Source of the DNA: Terrimesophilobacter sp038243605
GTDB taxonomy: Bacteria > Actinomycetota > Actinomycetes > Actinomycetales > Microbacteriaceae
Length of the DNA stretch: 64,000 nt
NCBI GenBank assembly: GCA_038243605.1
Contig: JBBSQX010000006.1
Coordinates: forward strand, 66,496-130,495
Reading direction: 5' to 3'
This document shows, piece by piece, positions 17,218 to 26,427 of this stretch. The notes beneath the pieces are model-generated. The model was given only the letters and a program-made list of their open reading frames with translations. It was not told the DNA's origin and ran no database searches. A program made the translations under genes and the position numbers. How positions within the stretch are numbered: position 1 is the first letter of the stretch; every line of letters starts with the position of its first letter.

Positions 17218-17820
17218 ATGTCCCACTTTTTGTACCTGGTTCGGCACGGGGAACAGCAAGATGCCGAACACGGCATGCCGGATGGCCCCCTCTCGTCGCG
17301 AGGTAAGCGACAGGCGCGTGCGATCGCGTCGCGACTGGCAACAGTGCCGTTTGACGCCGCGTGGCACTCTCCACTTCAGCGTGCGCAAGAAACGGCACGC
17401 ATCATGACGAAGAACATCCCGCACCTGGAGGCGAAGCCCACCGCTCTGCTCATGGACTGCATCCCCAGCGGCCCTTCGCTCGAGCTGCCGCACGCCTTTG
17501 AGCCATTCTTCGGGTCGATCACCGAGGAAGAAATTGAGGCTGGCCAGGCGCAGATGGCCGATGCCGTCTCCGAGTGGCTGACCCCCGCGCGCGAAGAACG
17601 TCACGAACTGCTCATCACTCACAATTTTGTTATTGCGTGGTTTGTTCGCGAAGTTCTCGGCGCTCCTGCGTGGCGGTGGATGGGACTCAATCAGGCCAAT
17701 TGCGGTCTGACGATCATCAGAGTGCGCACCGCAAAACCCCCGGTTCTTGTGGCACACAACGACTTGGGGCATTTGTCTCCTGAGCTTCGTACCGGGCTGC
17801 CAGAAGACCAGCCGTATTAG
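17218..17820 (+). CDS. Histidine phosphatase family protein
   Basis: 200 residues. It has the phosphoglycerate-mutase-like catalytic RHGE (YLVRHGEQQ), the second arginine region WHSPLQRAQETARIM and the second histidine in LLITHNFVIAWFVREVL. The substrate is unknown. GGGAGG precedes the ATG with good spacing, one of the clearer ribosome binding sites in this stretch. It lies between the M16 peptidase and dapB without an obvious metabolic link. Confidence 0.87.
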   Translation: MSHFLYLVRHGEQQDAEHGMPDGPLSSRGKRQARAIASRLATVPFDAAWHSPLQRAQETARIMTKNIPHLEAKPTALLMDCIPSGPSLELPHAFEPFFGSITEEEIEAGQAQMADAVSEWLTPAREERHELLITHNFVIAWFVREVLGAPAWRWMGLNQANCGLTIIRVRTAKPPVLVAHNDLGHLSPELRTGLPEDQPY

Positions 17821-17868
17821 GCCAGTGCCGTCTGAGGCTGTTGCGCGTAGTGTTGCCCGCCCGGTTGG

Positions 17869-17874
17869 TAGATT
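17869..17874 (+). promoter_or_regulatory. Predicted -10 element of dapB (leaderless)
   Basis: TAGATT, 6 nt, ATG of dapB at 17881. No ribosome binding site is possible. Confidence 0.65.
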
Positions 17875-17880
17875 GGCACA

Positions 17881-18666
17881 ATGACCATTCGGGTCGCCGT
17901 AGTAGGCGCAACAGGACGCATGGGAACGCTCGTTTCCCGACTCATTGAAGAATCTGACGACTTCTCGCTCACGGCGAGTCTCGGCTCCAACGACCCGTTG
18001 TCAATGATGCTGGGGGCGGATGTGGTTGTTGACGTCTCTGTGCCGGCGGCAAGCCCTGCAGTTGTTGATTTTGCAATCGAGAACGGGCTCAATGTGCTGG
18101 TGGGTACGAGCGGATGGACGAGCCAGCGCATCGATAGCGTTGTCTTCACTCTTGCGTCGGTGCCAAATATGGGAGTAATTTTTGTCCCCAACTTTTCGCT
18201 CGGCTCCGTGTTAGCTACTCGCTTTGCCGCGACCGCTGCACGGTTCTTTGAGTCAATCGAGATTGTTGAGGCCCACGGCGCAACAAAGATCGATTCACCG
18301 TCGGGAACAGCGCTGCGTACGGCCGAACTAATGAGCAGTGAACGCGCCATTGCCGGACAAGGCCTTGTCGCTGCGCCGCATGCTGACCAGCGTGCGCGAG
18401 GGCAACAGGTGGCGGGAATTCCCGTGCACAGCATCCGTCTGCAGGGAGTTGTCGCTAAGCAGGATGTTCTGTTGGGTGGTGCGGGCGAGGTCCTCACGAT
18501 CAGCCACGAAACGTTGGCGTCGACGGCGTACGAGCGTGGCATCATGCTCGCCCTGCGTGCCCTGACGAATACCTTCGGTGTGGTCGTCGGCCTTGATGGA
18601 CTCTTGGGGTTAGATTCAGTTTTTTGCTCGTCAGACGAGCGCGCGAACACGGGCGGTGCACAGTAA
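17881..18666 (+). CDS. dapB: 4-hydroxy-tetrahydrodipicolinate reductase
   Basis: 261 residues. NAD(P)H-dependent step of the diaminopimelate/lysine pathway. The N-terminal VAVVGATGRMG binds the cofactor. The substrate loop reads EAHGATKIDSPSGTA. Most DapB proteins have His-His at the second and third positions of that loop; here the second His is Gly while the first His and the Lys are kept, and SPSGTA replaces the common APSGTA. The next gene's ATG overlaps the stop by one base. Confidence 0.92.
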   Translation: MTIRVAVVGATGRMGTLVSRLIEESDDFSLTASLGSNDPLSMMLGADVVVDVSVPAASPAVVDFAIENGLNVLVGTSGWTSQRIDSVVFTLASVPNMGVIFVPNFSLGSVLATRFAATAARFFESIEIVEAHGATKIDSPSGTALRTAELMSSERAIAGQGLVAAPHADQRARGQQVAGIPVHSIRLQGVVAKQDVLLGGAGEVLTISHETLASTAYERGIMLALRALTNTFGVVVGLDGLLGLDSVFCSSDERANTGGAQ

Positions 18667-19109
18667 TGTCCCGAATTTCTGCCATTGTCATGGGCGCGCT
18701 TTTGCTCGTTTACCTGGTTCTTGTGACGCAGCTTGCTGTGAGGTTTATCGTCGTTGATGAGCCCATATCGAAGGCAATGGGAATTGCACTTTTCGTGTTG
18801 CCAATGGTTGGCTTTTGGGCACTCGTCGTCGAGTTTGTGTTCGGTATGCGCAGCGAGCGGCTGGGGCGCAAGCTCGCAGCAGAAGGCGCTGCGCCCATGA
18901 CGGAGGTTCCCCGGCTTCCCAGCGGGCGCGTGGAACGTGCGGCAGCCGACGAAGTTTTTCCACAGTTTCAGGCAGAAGTCGAAGCGAGCCCCGAGTCATG
19001 GGAGGCCTGGTATCGCCTTGGGCTCGCCTACGATGCGTGCGGTGACCGCCGCCGTGCACGGGGAGCAATCCGTCGCTCGATCGCGTTAGAGCGAACAGCG
19101 GTCGCGTAG
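18666..19109 (+). CDS. Small membrane protein with a C-terminal TPR-like segment
   Basis: 147 residues from the ATG overlapping the dapB stop. Two hydrophobic helices at about 5-26 and 37-58 are followed by a cytoplasmic tail containing WEAWYRLGLAYDACGDRRRARGAIRRSIAL, which reads as a tetratricopeptide repeat. No enzyme motif is visible. The tight spacing between dapB and dapA suggests it is part of that operon, but its role is unknown. Confidence 0.75.
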   Translation: MSRISAIVMGALLLVYLVLVTQLAVRFIVVDEPISKAMGIALFVLPMVGFWALVVEFVFGMRSERLGRKLAAEGAAPMTEVPRLPSGRVERAAADEVFPQFQAEVEASPESWEAWYRLGLAYDACGDRRRARGAIRRSIALERTAVA

Positions 19110-19128
19110 AGGAAGCTGTGGGGCACGG

Positions 19129-19134
19129 TACCCT
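19129..19134 (+). promoter_or_regulatory. Predicted -10 element of dapA (leaderless)
   Basis: TACCCT, 7 nt, GTG of dapA at 19142. Confidence 0.6.
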
Positions 19135-19141
19135 GTACTCC

Positions 19142-20122
19142 GTGAGTACACCACGCGAAAATCCTTTTGGTCAGGTGCTTGTTGCCCTGGTGACACCGTT
19201 CACCGCCGACGGTGAAGTTGACTGGCCGGGAGTCGAGAAGCACATCGACGATGTGATCAATGACGGGGCAGACGGCATTGTTGTCAGCGGAACAACGGGG
19301 GAGACGAGCACTCTTACCGACCCTGAGAAGGTCAAGCTCGTCGAGGTCGGTAAGCAGGTTGCTGGCAACCGCGCAAAGATCATCACGGGTGGTGGGTCGA
19401 ATGAGACGGCCCACGCGATGCAGTTGTACAAGGCCAGCGAGAAGGCCGGTGCTGACGGCGTCATGATTGTGACGCCGTATTACAACAAGCCGACACAGTC
19501 CGGCATCCTCACGCATTTTCGCCTCATCGCGGATGCGACCGACTTGCCGGTGATTCTTTACGACATCCCGGGTCGCACCGGTGTTCCGATCAACTATGAG
19601 ACGATCGTGCGCGCCGCGAAGCATCCGAATATCGTTGCCATCAAGGATGCAAAAGGTGATTTCAGCCAGGTGAGTAGGGTGCTCAATGACACTGATCTTT
19701 TGTACTTCTCCGGAGACGATGCCAACGTGCTTCCGCACCTTTCCATCGGGGCAGCAGGGCTTGTGGGCGTGACGGCGAACGTCGCGGCTCGCCCGTACCG
19801 CCTTATTGTCGACGCGGTCAACGCTGGCAAGCTCGCGGAGGCCACCGCTGCACACAAACTTTTGGAACCCCTCGTGCGGGCGATTATGACGCATGTGCCC
19901 GGCACTGTTGCGGCAAAATATGTGTTGCACGGCCTTGGCCGTATCGGGTCTCCACGGGTGCGGCTCCCGCTGGTGGGACCAGAGGACTTCGAGGCAGCGC
20001 AAATTGAAGATGACTTGGCGAGAATCGCCGATATCCCAGGACTCGACCTCAACAACTTCCGACCAGACCGTAATGCTGCGGCTGGTGGAGCTCTACCGAA
20101 AGTGGCAGGAACAACTCGATGA
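19142..20122 (+). CDS. dapA: 4-hydroxy-tetrahydrodipicolinate synthase
   Basis: 326 residues, condenses pyruvate with aspartate semialdehyde. TIM-barrel landmarks: GTTGETSTL, YYNKPTQSG (catalytic Tyr), LYDIPGRTG and IVAIKDAKGD with the Schiff-base lysine. The GTG at 19142 begins MSTPRENPFGQVLVALVTPF; an upstream in-frame start at 19118 was rejected because TACCCT sits between the two. The stop overlaps the ATG of the RNase J gene (ATGA). Confidence 0.93.
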   Translation: MSTPRENPFGQVLVALVTPFTADGEVDWPGVEKHIDDVINDGADGIVVSGTTGETSTLTDPEKVKLVEVGKQVAGNRAKIITGGGSNETAHAMQLYKASEKAGADGVMIVTPYYNKPTQSGILTHFRLIADATDLPVILYDIPGRTGVPINYETIVRAAKHPNIVAIKDAKGDFSQVSRVLNDTDLLYFSGDDANVLPHLSIGAAGLVGVTANVAARPYRLIVDAVNAGKLAEATAAHKLLEPLVRAIMTHVPGTVAAKYVLHGLGRIGSPRVRLPLVGPEDFEAAQIEDDLARIADIPGLDLNNFRPDRNAAAGGALPKVAGTTR

Positions 20123-21795
20123 ATTCTTCCGTACGCGAACCGCAAGCGCTGAAACCAGGAACACTTCGAATTATCCCCGTGGGGGGCCTCGGCGAAATCG
20201 GCCGCAACATGACGGTGTTCGAGATCGATGGCAAGCTTCTCATCGTGGATTGCGGGGTTCTCTTTCCAGAAGAGACTCAGCCGGGCGTCGACCTGATCCT
20301 GCCCGACTTCAGCCCCGTGCGCGATCGTCTCGACGACGTCCTTGGCATCGTTCTGACGCACGGCCATGAAGACCACATCGGGGCAGTTCCCTACCTGCTG
20401 CGACTGCGTCAAGATATCCCGCTCATCGGCTCCGGTCTCACGCTTGCGCTCATCGAAGCGAAGCTCAAGGAGCACCGCATCACGCCGTACACGCTCTCGG
20501 TGAAGGAAGGCCAGAAAGAGAAGCTCGGCCCATTTGACCTCGAGTTCATCGCTGTTAACCATTCAATCCCGGATGCGCTCGCGGTGGCGATCACCACAAG
20601 CGCCGGCGTTGTTCTTGCCACCGGTGACTTCAAAATGGACCAGCTTCCTCTCGACAACCGCATCACAGATCTTCGGGCGTTCGCGCGTCTCGGCGAAGCC
20701 GGTGTTGATCTGTTCATGGTCGACTCTACGAACGCCGATGTTCCGGGCTTCACCGCTCCTGAGCGTGCTATCGGTGCGGTGCTGGAATCTGTCATCGCGA
20801 AGGCTCCACGGCGAGTCATCATCGCGAGCTTCTCAAGTCACGTGCACCGCGTACAGCAGGTGCTAGATGCTGCACATGCCAACGGGCGCAGGGTCGCATT
20901 CATGGGGCGTTCGATGGTGCGCAACATGACGATCGCCGCCGACTTGGGATACCTCAAGGTTCCGGAGGGCGTGCTGATCGATGCGAAGAAGGCGGCTGAC
21001 CTTCCTGACAATCGCCTCGTATACATGAGCACAGGTTCGCAGGGCGAGCCCATGGCTGTCTTGGCGCGCATGGCAAACATGGAGCACCAAATCTCCGTTG
21101 GCAAGGGTGACACCGTCATCCTCGCCTCGAGCCTCATCCCCGGGAACGAGAACGCGGTGTATCGCGTCATCAACGGGCTCACCAAGCTGGGGGCAACCGT
21201 CGTTCACAAGGGCAATGCCAAGGTGCACGTCTCCGGTCATGCTGCCGCAGGAGAGCTGCTTTACTGCTACAACATCGTTAAGCCGAAGAATGTTTTGCCG
21301 ATCCATGGAGAGTACCGACACCTTGTTGCCAACCAGCAACTTGCCATCGATACCGGTGTGCCAGAAGAGAACACTTTCGTCGCCGAAGATGGCACAGTTT
21401 TTGATCTCAAAGATGGTGTTGTTGAGGTGGTTGGTCAACTCGACCTCGGTTACGTCTATGTGGACGGCTCGACCGTTGGCGAGATCACAGAGGCGGATCT
21501 CAAGGACCGTCGTATTCTCGCCGAAGAAGGGTTCATCACCATCTTCACCGCGGTAGACCTTCAAACGGGGCGAATTATTGTCGGACCAGAGATTCAGTCC
21601 CGTGGTTTCGCCGAAGATGAAGCCGTCTTCGACGCGGTGAAACCCCTCATCATCAAAGCGCTCACCGAGGCGTCGCAAAATGGAACGCGAGACGCCCACG
21701 CTTTCAGCCAGGTTATCCGGCGCACGGTGGGGCGTTGGGTGAATACTCAACATCGTCGCCGCCCCATGATCGTTCCGGTCGTGATCGAGGCCTAA
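20119..21795 (+). CDS. rnj: Ribonuclease J
   Basis: 558 residues, metallo-beta-lactamase/beta-CASP exo- and endoribonuclease of mRNA and rRNA processing. Metal ligands are in LTHGHEDHIGA; VNHSIPDALAV, TGDFKMDQLP and the beta-CASP segment SQGEPMAVLARMA follow, with VSGHAAAGEL and PIHGEYRH completing the site. The C-terminal domain ends with IVPVVIEA. The usual actinobacterial position directly after dapA supports the call. Confidence 0.93.
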   Translation: MNSSVREPQALKPGTLRIIPVGGLGEIGRNMTVFEIDGKLLIVDCGVLFPEETQPGVDLILPDFSPVRDRLDDVLGIVLTHGHEDHIGAVPYLLRLRQDIPLIGSGLTLALIEAKLKEHRITPYTLSVKEGQKEKLGPFDLEFIAVNHSIPDALAVAITTSAGVVLATGDFKMDQLPLDNRITDLRAFARLGEAGVDLFMVDSTNADVPGFTAPERAIGAVLESVIAKAPRRVIIASFSSHVHRVQQVLDAAHANGRRVAFMGRSMVRNMTIAADLGYLKVPEGVLIDAKKAADLPDNRLVYMSTGSQGEPMAVLARMANMEHQISVGKGDTVILASSLIPGNENAVYRVINGLTKLGATVVHKGNAKVHVSGHAAAGELLYCYNIVKPKNVLPIHGEYRHLVANQQLAIDTGVPEENTFVAEDGTVFDLKDGVVEVVGQLDLGYVYVDGSTVGEITEADLKDRRILAEEGFITIFTAVDLQTGRIIVGPEIQSRGFAEDEAVFDAVKPLIIKALTEASQNGTRDAHAFSQVIRRTVGRWVNTQHRRRPMIVPVVIEA

Positions 21796-21864
21796 ATACG
21801 AGTCGAGGAGCTTCCACTAGCGGACACTCCCTGCTGATTGCCGGGCAATGACGGTTGCCCGAAG

Positions 21865-21870
21865 TAGCGT
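21865..21870 (+). promoter_or_regulatory. Predicted -10 element of ftsK (leaderless)
   Basis: TAGCGT, 7 nt, ATG at 21878. Confidence 0.55.
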
Positions 21871-21877
21871 AGTGGCC

Positions 21878-24634
21878 ATGGCAACGAGCACCCGTTCGAC
21901 CGCGCGTTCACGCGCGAGCGGAACTGCGCGGGGGCGAACCTCACCGGCGCGAAAGCCTGTTCCGCGCCGAAAATCAGCTCCGGTGCACGAGCAATCTGCT
22001 CTGGCGAAGACGTGGATGGGGCTCGCGCACCTTGTTGGCGGTGGAGCGAGATTGTTTGGCAAAGAGACCCTCTCCAAAGACGAGCTCCGCGATGGGGTTC
22101 CGTTTTTATTTGTTCTACTCGCGGCTGGTGGAGCTTTCGCAGAGTGGTTCTTTCCTCGCAATGCGTTCGCTATTGCTCTCGACGCCTACACTTTTGGCGG
22201 AGCATTTGGGCGTCTAGCGTTTGCGCTTCCGGTGATTCTCCTTTTTGTTGCTGTCTGGTTCTTTCGCCACCCGTCATCTGTTCACGACAACGGTCGCATC
22301 GGGATAGGCATGGGTGTGCTCATCACGAGCATCAGTGGTCTGTGCCATATTTTTGGCGGGATGCCGAAGTGGGGAGACCCGATCGCGAACTTCGCGAGTG
22401 CGGGTGGCATCGTTGGCTACGGGTTGGGAATGCCGCTGGCGACAGTCCTTTCCGTCTGGATTGCCGTTCCGCTCATCTCGGTGATGCTTGCGCTTTCGCT
22501 GTTTATCATCACTAAAACGCCGCCCAACCGCATCGGATACCGCTTCCGTGAGCTCTATTCCTACTTGTTCGGTGCGGAGCTTCCCGACCCGGCTGAGCTC
22601 GCCGCCCGCAAGACCGCGAAGACCGAAGCCGTGGAGTTTGGCACGCTCGACGACCTCAACGTCACGGGGGATTCCGATCAGGTTCCCTGGTGGCGACGTA
22701 ACAAGTCGCAGCGCGAAGAGGAGCCTGCGTTCGACAGCCCAGTGCTGGTCGACGCCAACACAGAGGTAATCGCCCACACTCCAAAAGATGGGTTCGGGAT
22801 CGAGCTCATCGAAGATCTCCTCAGTGCAGAGAACGCGGTCAAGCGTTTCACCGGTGAGGTTGACGGTGCGGTGTCGACGGGCATCAGAGACGACTCTGTT
22901 CGGACTGATCTTGTTCGAGACGAACCTTCGAACACTGAGGTGCTACCTGGGTTCCCTTCCACAGCATCGGAGAAGGGCCACGCGGGAGAATTCGACGACG
23001 CGAGTGCTGCTCACGGCAATTCCGAGAACGCCGATCACCCTACAGCGCCCTATCGGCTACCCGCCGCGACGGCCTTAGAGGCTGGCACGCCGGCGAAAAC
23101 CCGCTCCAGCGCCAACGATGACATCGTCCGATCGATAACTGATGTACTGAAGCAGTTCCAAGTTGATGCCGTAGTGACCGGCTTCAGCCGCGGCCCAACG
23201 GTGACACGTTACGAGATTGAGCTTGGCCCTGGTGTCAAGGTTGAGCGAGTGACTGCACTTAGCAAAAATCTCTCGTATGCCGTTGCGAGTAACGAAGTGC
23301 GTATCCTTTCTCCCATCCCCGGTAAGAGTGCTATCGGCGTTGAGATCCCCAACACGGACCGAGAGATCGTTTCGCTCGGTGACGTGCTGCGTTCGAAGGC
23401 GAGCACATCGAGCGCGCATCCGATGACGATTGGCGTTGGCAAAGATGTTGAAGGTGGTTTCGTCGTCGCCAACCTCGCAAAGATGCCCCACCTGCTAGTC
23501 GCTGGGGCGACCGGCTCCGGAAAATCAAGTTTCATCAACTCGATGATCACCTCGCTGTTGATGCGAGCGAAGCCCTCAGAAGTGCGCATGGTGCTCATCG
23601 ACCCCAAGCGGGTGGAGCTTTCGCACTATGCGGGAGTGCCACATCTCATTACGCCCATCATCACGAACCCTAAGAAGGCAGCAGAGGCGCTCTCGTGGGT
23701 AGTGAAAGAAATGGACATGCGTTACGACGACCTGGCGAGCTTCGGTTACCGCCACATTGACGACTTCAATGCGGCGGTTGTTGCGGGCGAGATCAGCCTT
23801 CCTGAGGGCAGCGAGCGCAAACTCAAGCCGTACCCGTACCTTCTCGTTGTGGTCGACGAATTGGCGGACCTCATGATGGTCGCACCGCGTGATGTCGAAG
23901 ACTCCATTGTGCGCATTACGCAGTTGGCACGAGCAAGTGGCATCCACCTCGTGCTGGCGACCCAACGACCGAGCGTGGATGTTGTGACCGGTCTGATCAA
24001 GGCAAACGTTCCGAGCCGGTTGGCCTTTGCCGTCAGCAGCATGACCGACTCCCGCGTTATTCTCGACCAGCCGGGCGCTGACAAACTCATCGGTCAAGGT
24101 GACGCGCTGTTTCTGCCGATGGGGGCGTCCAAGGCCATGCGAGTGCAAGGCGCGTGGGTGAGTGAGAGCGAAGTCGTTGCCGTGGTCAAGCACGTCACAG
24201 CCCAGGCTCGACCCGAGTACCGAAAAGATGTCGCAGTGGCCACCGAGCAACGCATTATCGATGGCGATATCGGTGATGATCTCGATGTGTTGCTCTCCGC
24301 CGCTGAGCTCGTGGTGACAACCCAGTTTGGTTCAACCTCAATGCTTCAACGCAAGCTCCGTGTGGGATTTGCGAAGGCTGGTCGACTCATGGATTTGCTG
24401 GAATCACGCCAGATTGTTGGTCCATCAGAAGGGTCCAAGGCTCGAGATGTCTTGGTCGCCGCAGAACAACTGCCAGCGGTCTTAGCGAAACTTCGTGGGC
24501 AGGTCGTCAGCGAACCGGCTGCGCGCGATGCTGACCGATATGGATCAGACCCGGTGTCCTCCGCCACGAGCGGTTACGATGAAGTAGAGGGCTCGTCGGA
24601 TGAGGATGCCTGGAAACTGACGGACAGGGACTAA
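21878..24634 (+). CDS. ftsK: DNA translocase FtsK/SpoIIIE family
   Basis: 918 residues. A basic N-terminus precedes about four membrane segments (roughly 65-220). A variable acidic linker of about 240 residues follows, then the motor: alpha/beta RecA-like domain with Walker A GATGSGKSS and Walker B LLVVVDELADLM, LARASGIHLVLATQRPSVDV, and a C-terminal gamma winged helix (VVTTQFGSTSMLQRKLRVGFAKAGRLMDLLE) that reads KOPS sites. It moves chromosomes at the septum and activates Xer recombination. The ATG at 21878 was chosen over 21848 because the -10 element lies between them. Confidence 0.93.
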   Translation: MATSTRSTARSRASGTARGRTSPARKPVPRRKSAPVHEQSALAKTWMGLAHLVGGGARLFGKETLSKDELRDGVPFLFVLLAAGGAFAEWFFPRNAFAIALDAYTFGGAFGRLAFALPVILLFVAVWFFRHPSSVHDNGRIGIGMGVLITSISGLCHIFGGMPKWGDPIANFASAGGIVGYGLGMPLATVLSVWIAVPLISVMLALSLFIITKTPPNRIGYRFRELYSYLFGAELPDPAELAARKTAKTEAVEFGTLDDLNVTGDSDQVPWWRRNKSQREEEPAFDSPVLVDANTEVIAHTPKDGFGIELIEDLLSAENAVKRFTGEVDGAVSTGIRDDSVRTDLVRDEPSNTEVLPGFPSTASEKGHAGEFDDASAAHGNSENADHPTAPYRLPAATALEAGTPAKTRSSANDDIVRSITDVLKQFQVDAVVTGFSRGPTVTRYEIELGPGVKVERVTALSKNLSYAVASNEVRILSPIPGKSAIGVEIPNTDREIVSLGDVLRSKASTSSAHPMTIGVGKDVEGGFVVANLAKMPHLLVAGATGSGKSSFINSMITSLLMRAKPSEVRMVLIDPKRVELSHYAGVPHLITPIITNPKKAAEALSWVVKEMDMRYDDLASFGYRHIDDFNAAVVAGEISLPEGSERKLKPYPYLLVVVDELADLMMVAPRDVEDSIVRITQLARASGIHLVLATQRPSVDVVTGLIKANVPSRLAFAVSSMTDSRVILDQPGADKLIGQGDALFLPMGASKAMRVQGAWVSESEVVAVVKHVTAQARPEYRKDVAVATEQRIIDGDIGDDLDVLLSAAELVVTTQFGSTSMLQRKLRVGFAKAGRLMDLLESRQIVGPSEGSKARDVLVAAEQLPAVLAKLRGQVVSEPAARDADRYGSDPVSSATSGYDEVEGSSDEDAWKLTDRD

Positions 24635-24635
24635 C

Positions 24636-25355
24636 GTGGCACTTCCCGCGACACCGTCGTCTTCAAACGGCTCTGCACAAACTAATCCTGCACAAACTAA
24701 TCCTGCACAAACGAACCCGGCACCTACGAACTCGGCACGTACGAACCCTATGCGCGGCCGAGTGGCTCGTAGCGGTGATACACCGGCCAGCACGGGCAAT
24801 ATTGCCAACATCATCACCGTGGTTCGCATCTTCCTGGCGCCGCTCTTCGTCTGGCTTCTTTTTGCCGACAATCATGAGTTCGGTGTGATGCGGTACATCG
24901 CTGCAGGACTTTTCATTCTTGCGATTGCCACCGACAGCATTGACGGATTGTTGGCGCGGCGGCAGAACCTTGTTACCGACTTTGGCAAACTTCTCGACCC
25001 CGTTGCCGACAAAATACTCACTGGTAGTGCGCTCGTAACGCTGTCGATTATTGGCGATTTGTGGTGGTGGGTGACCATCCTTATCCTGGTTCGAGAATTT
25101 GGTATCACCGCGTTTCGTATGGCTGTTGTCCGCGACCGAGTTATCCCAGCATCCAGTGGCGGCAAACTCAAAACTGTCGCCCAGGCGATCGCGATCTCGT
25201 TCTACCTCGTGCCGTTGTGGTTGCTTTTCGGTGACTGGGTTCACTGGGTCAATGCCGTGCTCATGGCTATAGCCTTGGCGCTCACTCTTATCTCCGGCAT
25301 TGAGTACATTGTGAAAGCTCTTCGCTACTCGCGGCCCACCGACGAATCGGCGTGA
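24636..25355 (+). CDS. pgsA: CDP-diacylglycerol-glycerol-3-phosphate 3-phosphatidyltransferase
   Basis: 239 residues, membrane enzyme of phosphatidylglycerol synthesis. The CDP-alcohol phosphotransferase signature D-G-x2-A-R-x8-G-x3-D-x3-D is complete in SIDGLLARRQNLVTDFGKLL plus DPVADK. Several hydrophobic helices follow. The first about 50 residues are extra and low-complexity, built from a five-unit AQTNP-type repeat encoded at 24676-24750. The GTG start lies 1 nt after the ftsK stop. Confidence 0.9.
   Translation: MALPATPSSSNGSAQTNPAQTNPAQTNPAPTNSARTNPMRGRVARSGDTPASTGNIANIITVVRIFLAPLFVWLLFADNHEFGVMRYIAAGLFILAIATDSIDGLLARRQNLVTDFGKLLDPVADKILTGSALVTLSIIGDLWWWVTILILVREFGITAFRMAVVRDRVIPASSGGKLKTVAQAIAISFYLVPLWLLFGDWVHWVNAVLMAIALALTLISGIEYIVKALRYSRPTDESA
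24676..24750 (+). repeat. 15-bp tandem array (five units) in pgsA
   Basis: The first two units are identical (CACAAACTAATCCTG); the next three diverge progressively (CACAAACGAACCCGG, CACCTACGAACTCGG, CACGTACGAACCCTA). Encodes AQTNP AQTNP AQTNP APTNS ARTNP, in frame. Confidence 0.95.
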
Positions 25356-25356
25356 C

Positions 25357-25908
25357 GTGACAGGCGCACCCCTTGCCAGCGCATCCTCAACCGACAGCTC
25401 CTCCGTCGGCGCCGCAACTCAGCTGCTTGCTGACCTGGTGGCGCGAGAGCTCACTCTCGCTGTCGCGGAGTCCCTCACCGGCGGTTTGCTGGTGGCAGAA
25501 CTCGTTTCTGTTCCGGGTGCGTCCGCCGTTGTCAATGGCGGAGTTGTGGCCTACAACACAGAAATCAAGGCAACCGTGCTGGGGGTGGACGCCATGCTGC
25601 TGTCAAAGGTCGGCCCTGTCCATCCTGAAGTGGCGCGACAACTTGCAAAGAATGTGCGAGATCGGCTCGCCGTTAACGGCCGCCCTGCAGATATTGGCAT
25701 CGCCACCACGGGGGTCGCCGGACCAGATTCCGTGCACGGCCATTCGCCCGGCGTAGTTTTTCTCGGGCTTTCTATGGGCAAGGTCACTCACGCTCGTGAA
25801 CTCTCGCTGCATGGGTCTCGAAATCAGATCAGAACACAAACTGTCGGAGCAGCGCTTGAGTGGATAGCAGAGGCACTCGAACGAGGACTCACCGATTCTG
25901 CGGAATAA
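25357..25908 (+). CDS. CinA C-terminal domain protein (nicotinamide-nucleotide amidase type)
   Basis: 183 residues, only the PncC/CinA C-terminal domain without the N-terminal molybdopterin-binding-like half. TLAVAESLTGGLLVAELVSVPGAS and GGVVAYNTEIKATVLGV are diagnostic, followed by GIATTGVAGPD. The family hydrolyses NMN to nicotinate mononucleotide for pyridine recycling. Its place between pgsA and the clgR regulator is the conserved actinobacterial order. GTG start 1 nt after the pgsA stop. Confidence 0.88.
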   Translation: MTGAPLASASSTDSSSVGAATQLLADLVARELTLAVAESLTGGLLVAELVSVPGASAVVNGGVVAYNTEIKATVLGVDAMLLSKVGPVHPEVARQLAKNVRDRLAVNGRPADIGIATTGVAGPDSVHGHSPGVVFLGLSMGKVTHARELSLHGSRNQIRTQTVGAALEWIAEALERGLTDSAE

Positions 25909-26074
25909 GTCCATCACCAATCTCGTTATAACTAGTGATTCACAATTGTCATACAGAAAGCACTGGTTAGAGTTTGATCACAGTAGGTTGTAGAGTGACG
26001 GGTTCTAGTGACAATGCTGCAATGCACATAGAGCTACCGCACACTGAACAAAAAGGTAAGAAGAGGAGGGTCCA

Positions 26075-26383
26075 ATGGTTCTAGTTCGTCAAGAAATCGG
26101 AGATGTTCTCCGGGACTTTCGTCTGCAGAAGGGCCGCACCCTTCGCCAGGTTGCCAGTAAGGCATCCGTTGCACTCGGTTACCTTTCAGAGGTAGAGCGC
26201 GGCCAGAAAGAGGCGAGTTCAGAGATTCTCGCTTCAGTCGCTGACGCGCTCGACACGCCGATTTCCGTCATTATGCGCGAGGTCGGCGACCGACTCGCCG
26301 TCATCGAAGGCATAGACATCATTCCCGATACGGTCCCAGACGACCTTGTCGCCGACTTCGACGCAGGCCTGGTGGTCCGCTGA
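26075..26383 (+). CDS. clgR: XRE-family regulator ClgR
   Basis: 102 residues. The Cro/CI-type helix-turn-helix is at about 5-60 (IGDVLRDFRLQKGRTLRQVASKASVALGYLSEVERGQKEAS). In other actinobacteria ClgR activates clp protease and stress genes; the pgsA-cinA-clgR-recA order supports the same identity here. It has a strong GAGGAGGG ribosome binding site, unlike its leaderless neighbours. The 166-bp upstream gap is AT-rich with several TAnnnT hexamers. Confidence 0.88.
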   Translation: MVLVRQEIGDVLRDFRLQKGRTLRQVASKASVALGYLSEVERGQKEASSEILASVADALDTPISVIMREVGDRLAVIEGIDIIPDTVPDDLVADFDAGLVVR

Positions 26384-26395
26384 GTTCATCACGAG

Positions 26396-26425
26396 AGGGC
26401 TCCGTTTGCTTCGGCGCGGAGCCTT
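26396..26425 (+). terminator. Stem-loop after clgR
   Basis: AGGGCTCCG and CGGAGCCTT form a 9-bp stem (one G-T pair), with an internal GC-TTCG-GC tetraloop. It begins 12 bp after the clgR stop. No T-run follows, so termination strength is uncertain. Confidence 0.45.
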
Positions 26426-26427
26426 CC

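Noticed and set aside
19028..20002. 324-codon frame on the minus strand
   Set aside because: It lies entirely over dapA, is rich in His/Arg/Cys as shadows of GC-rich genes are, and matches no family.
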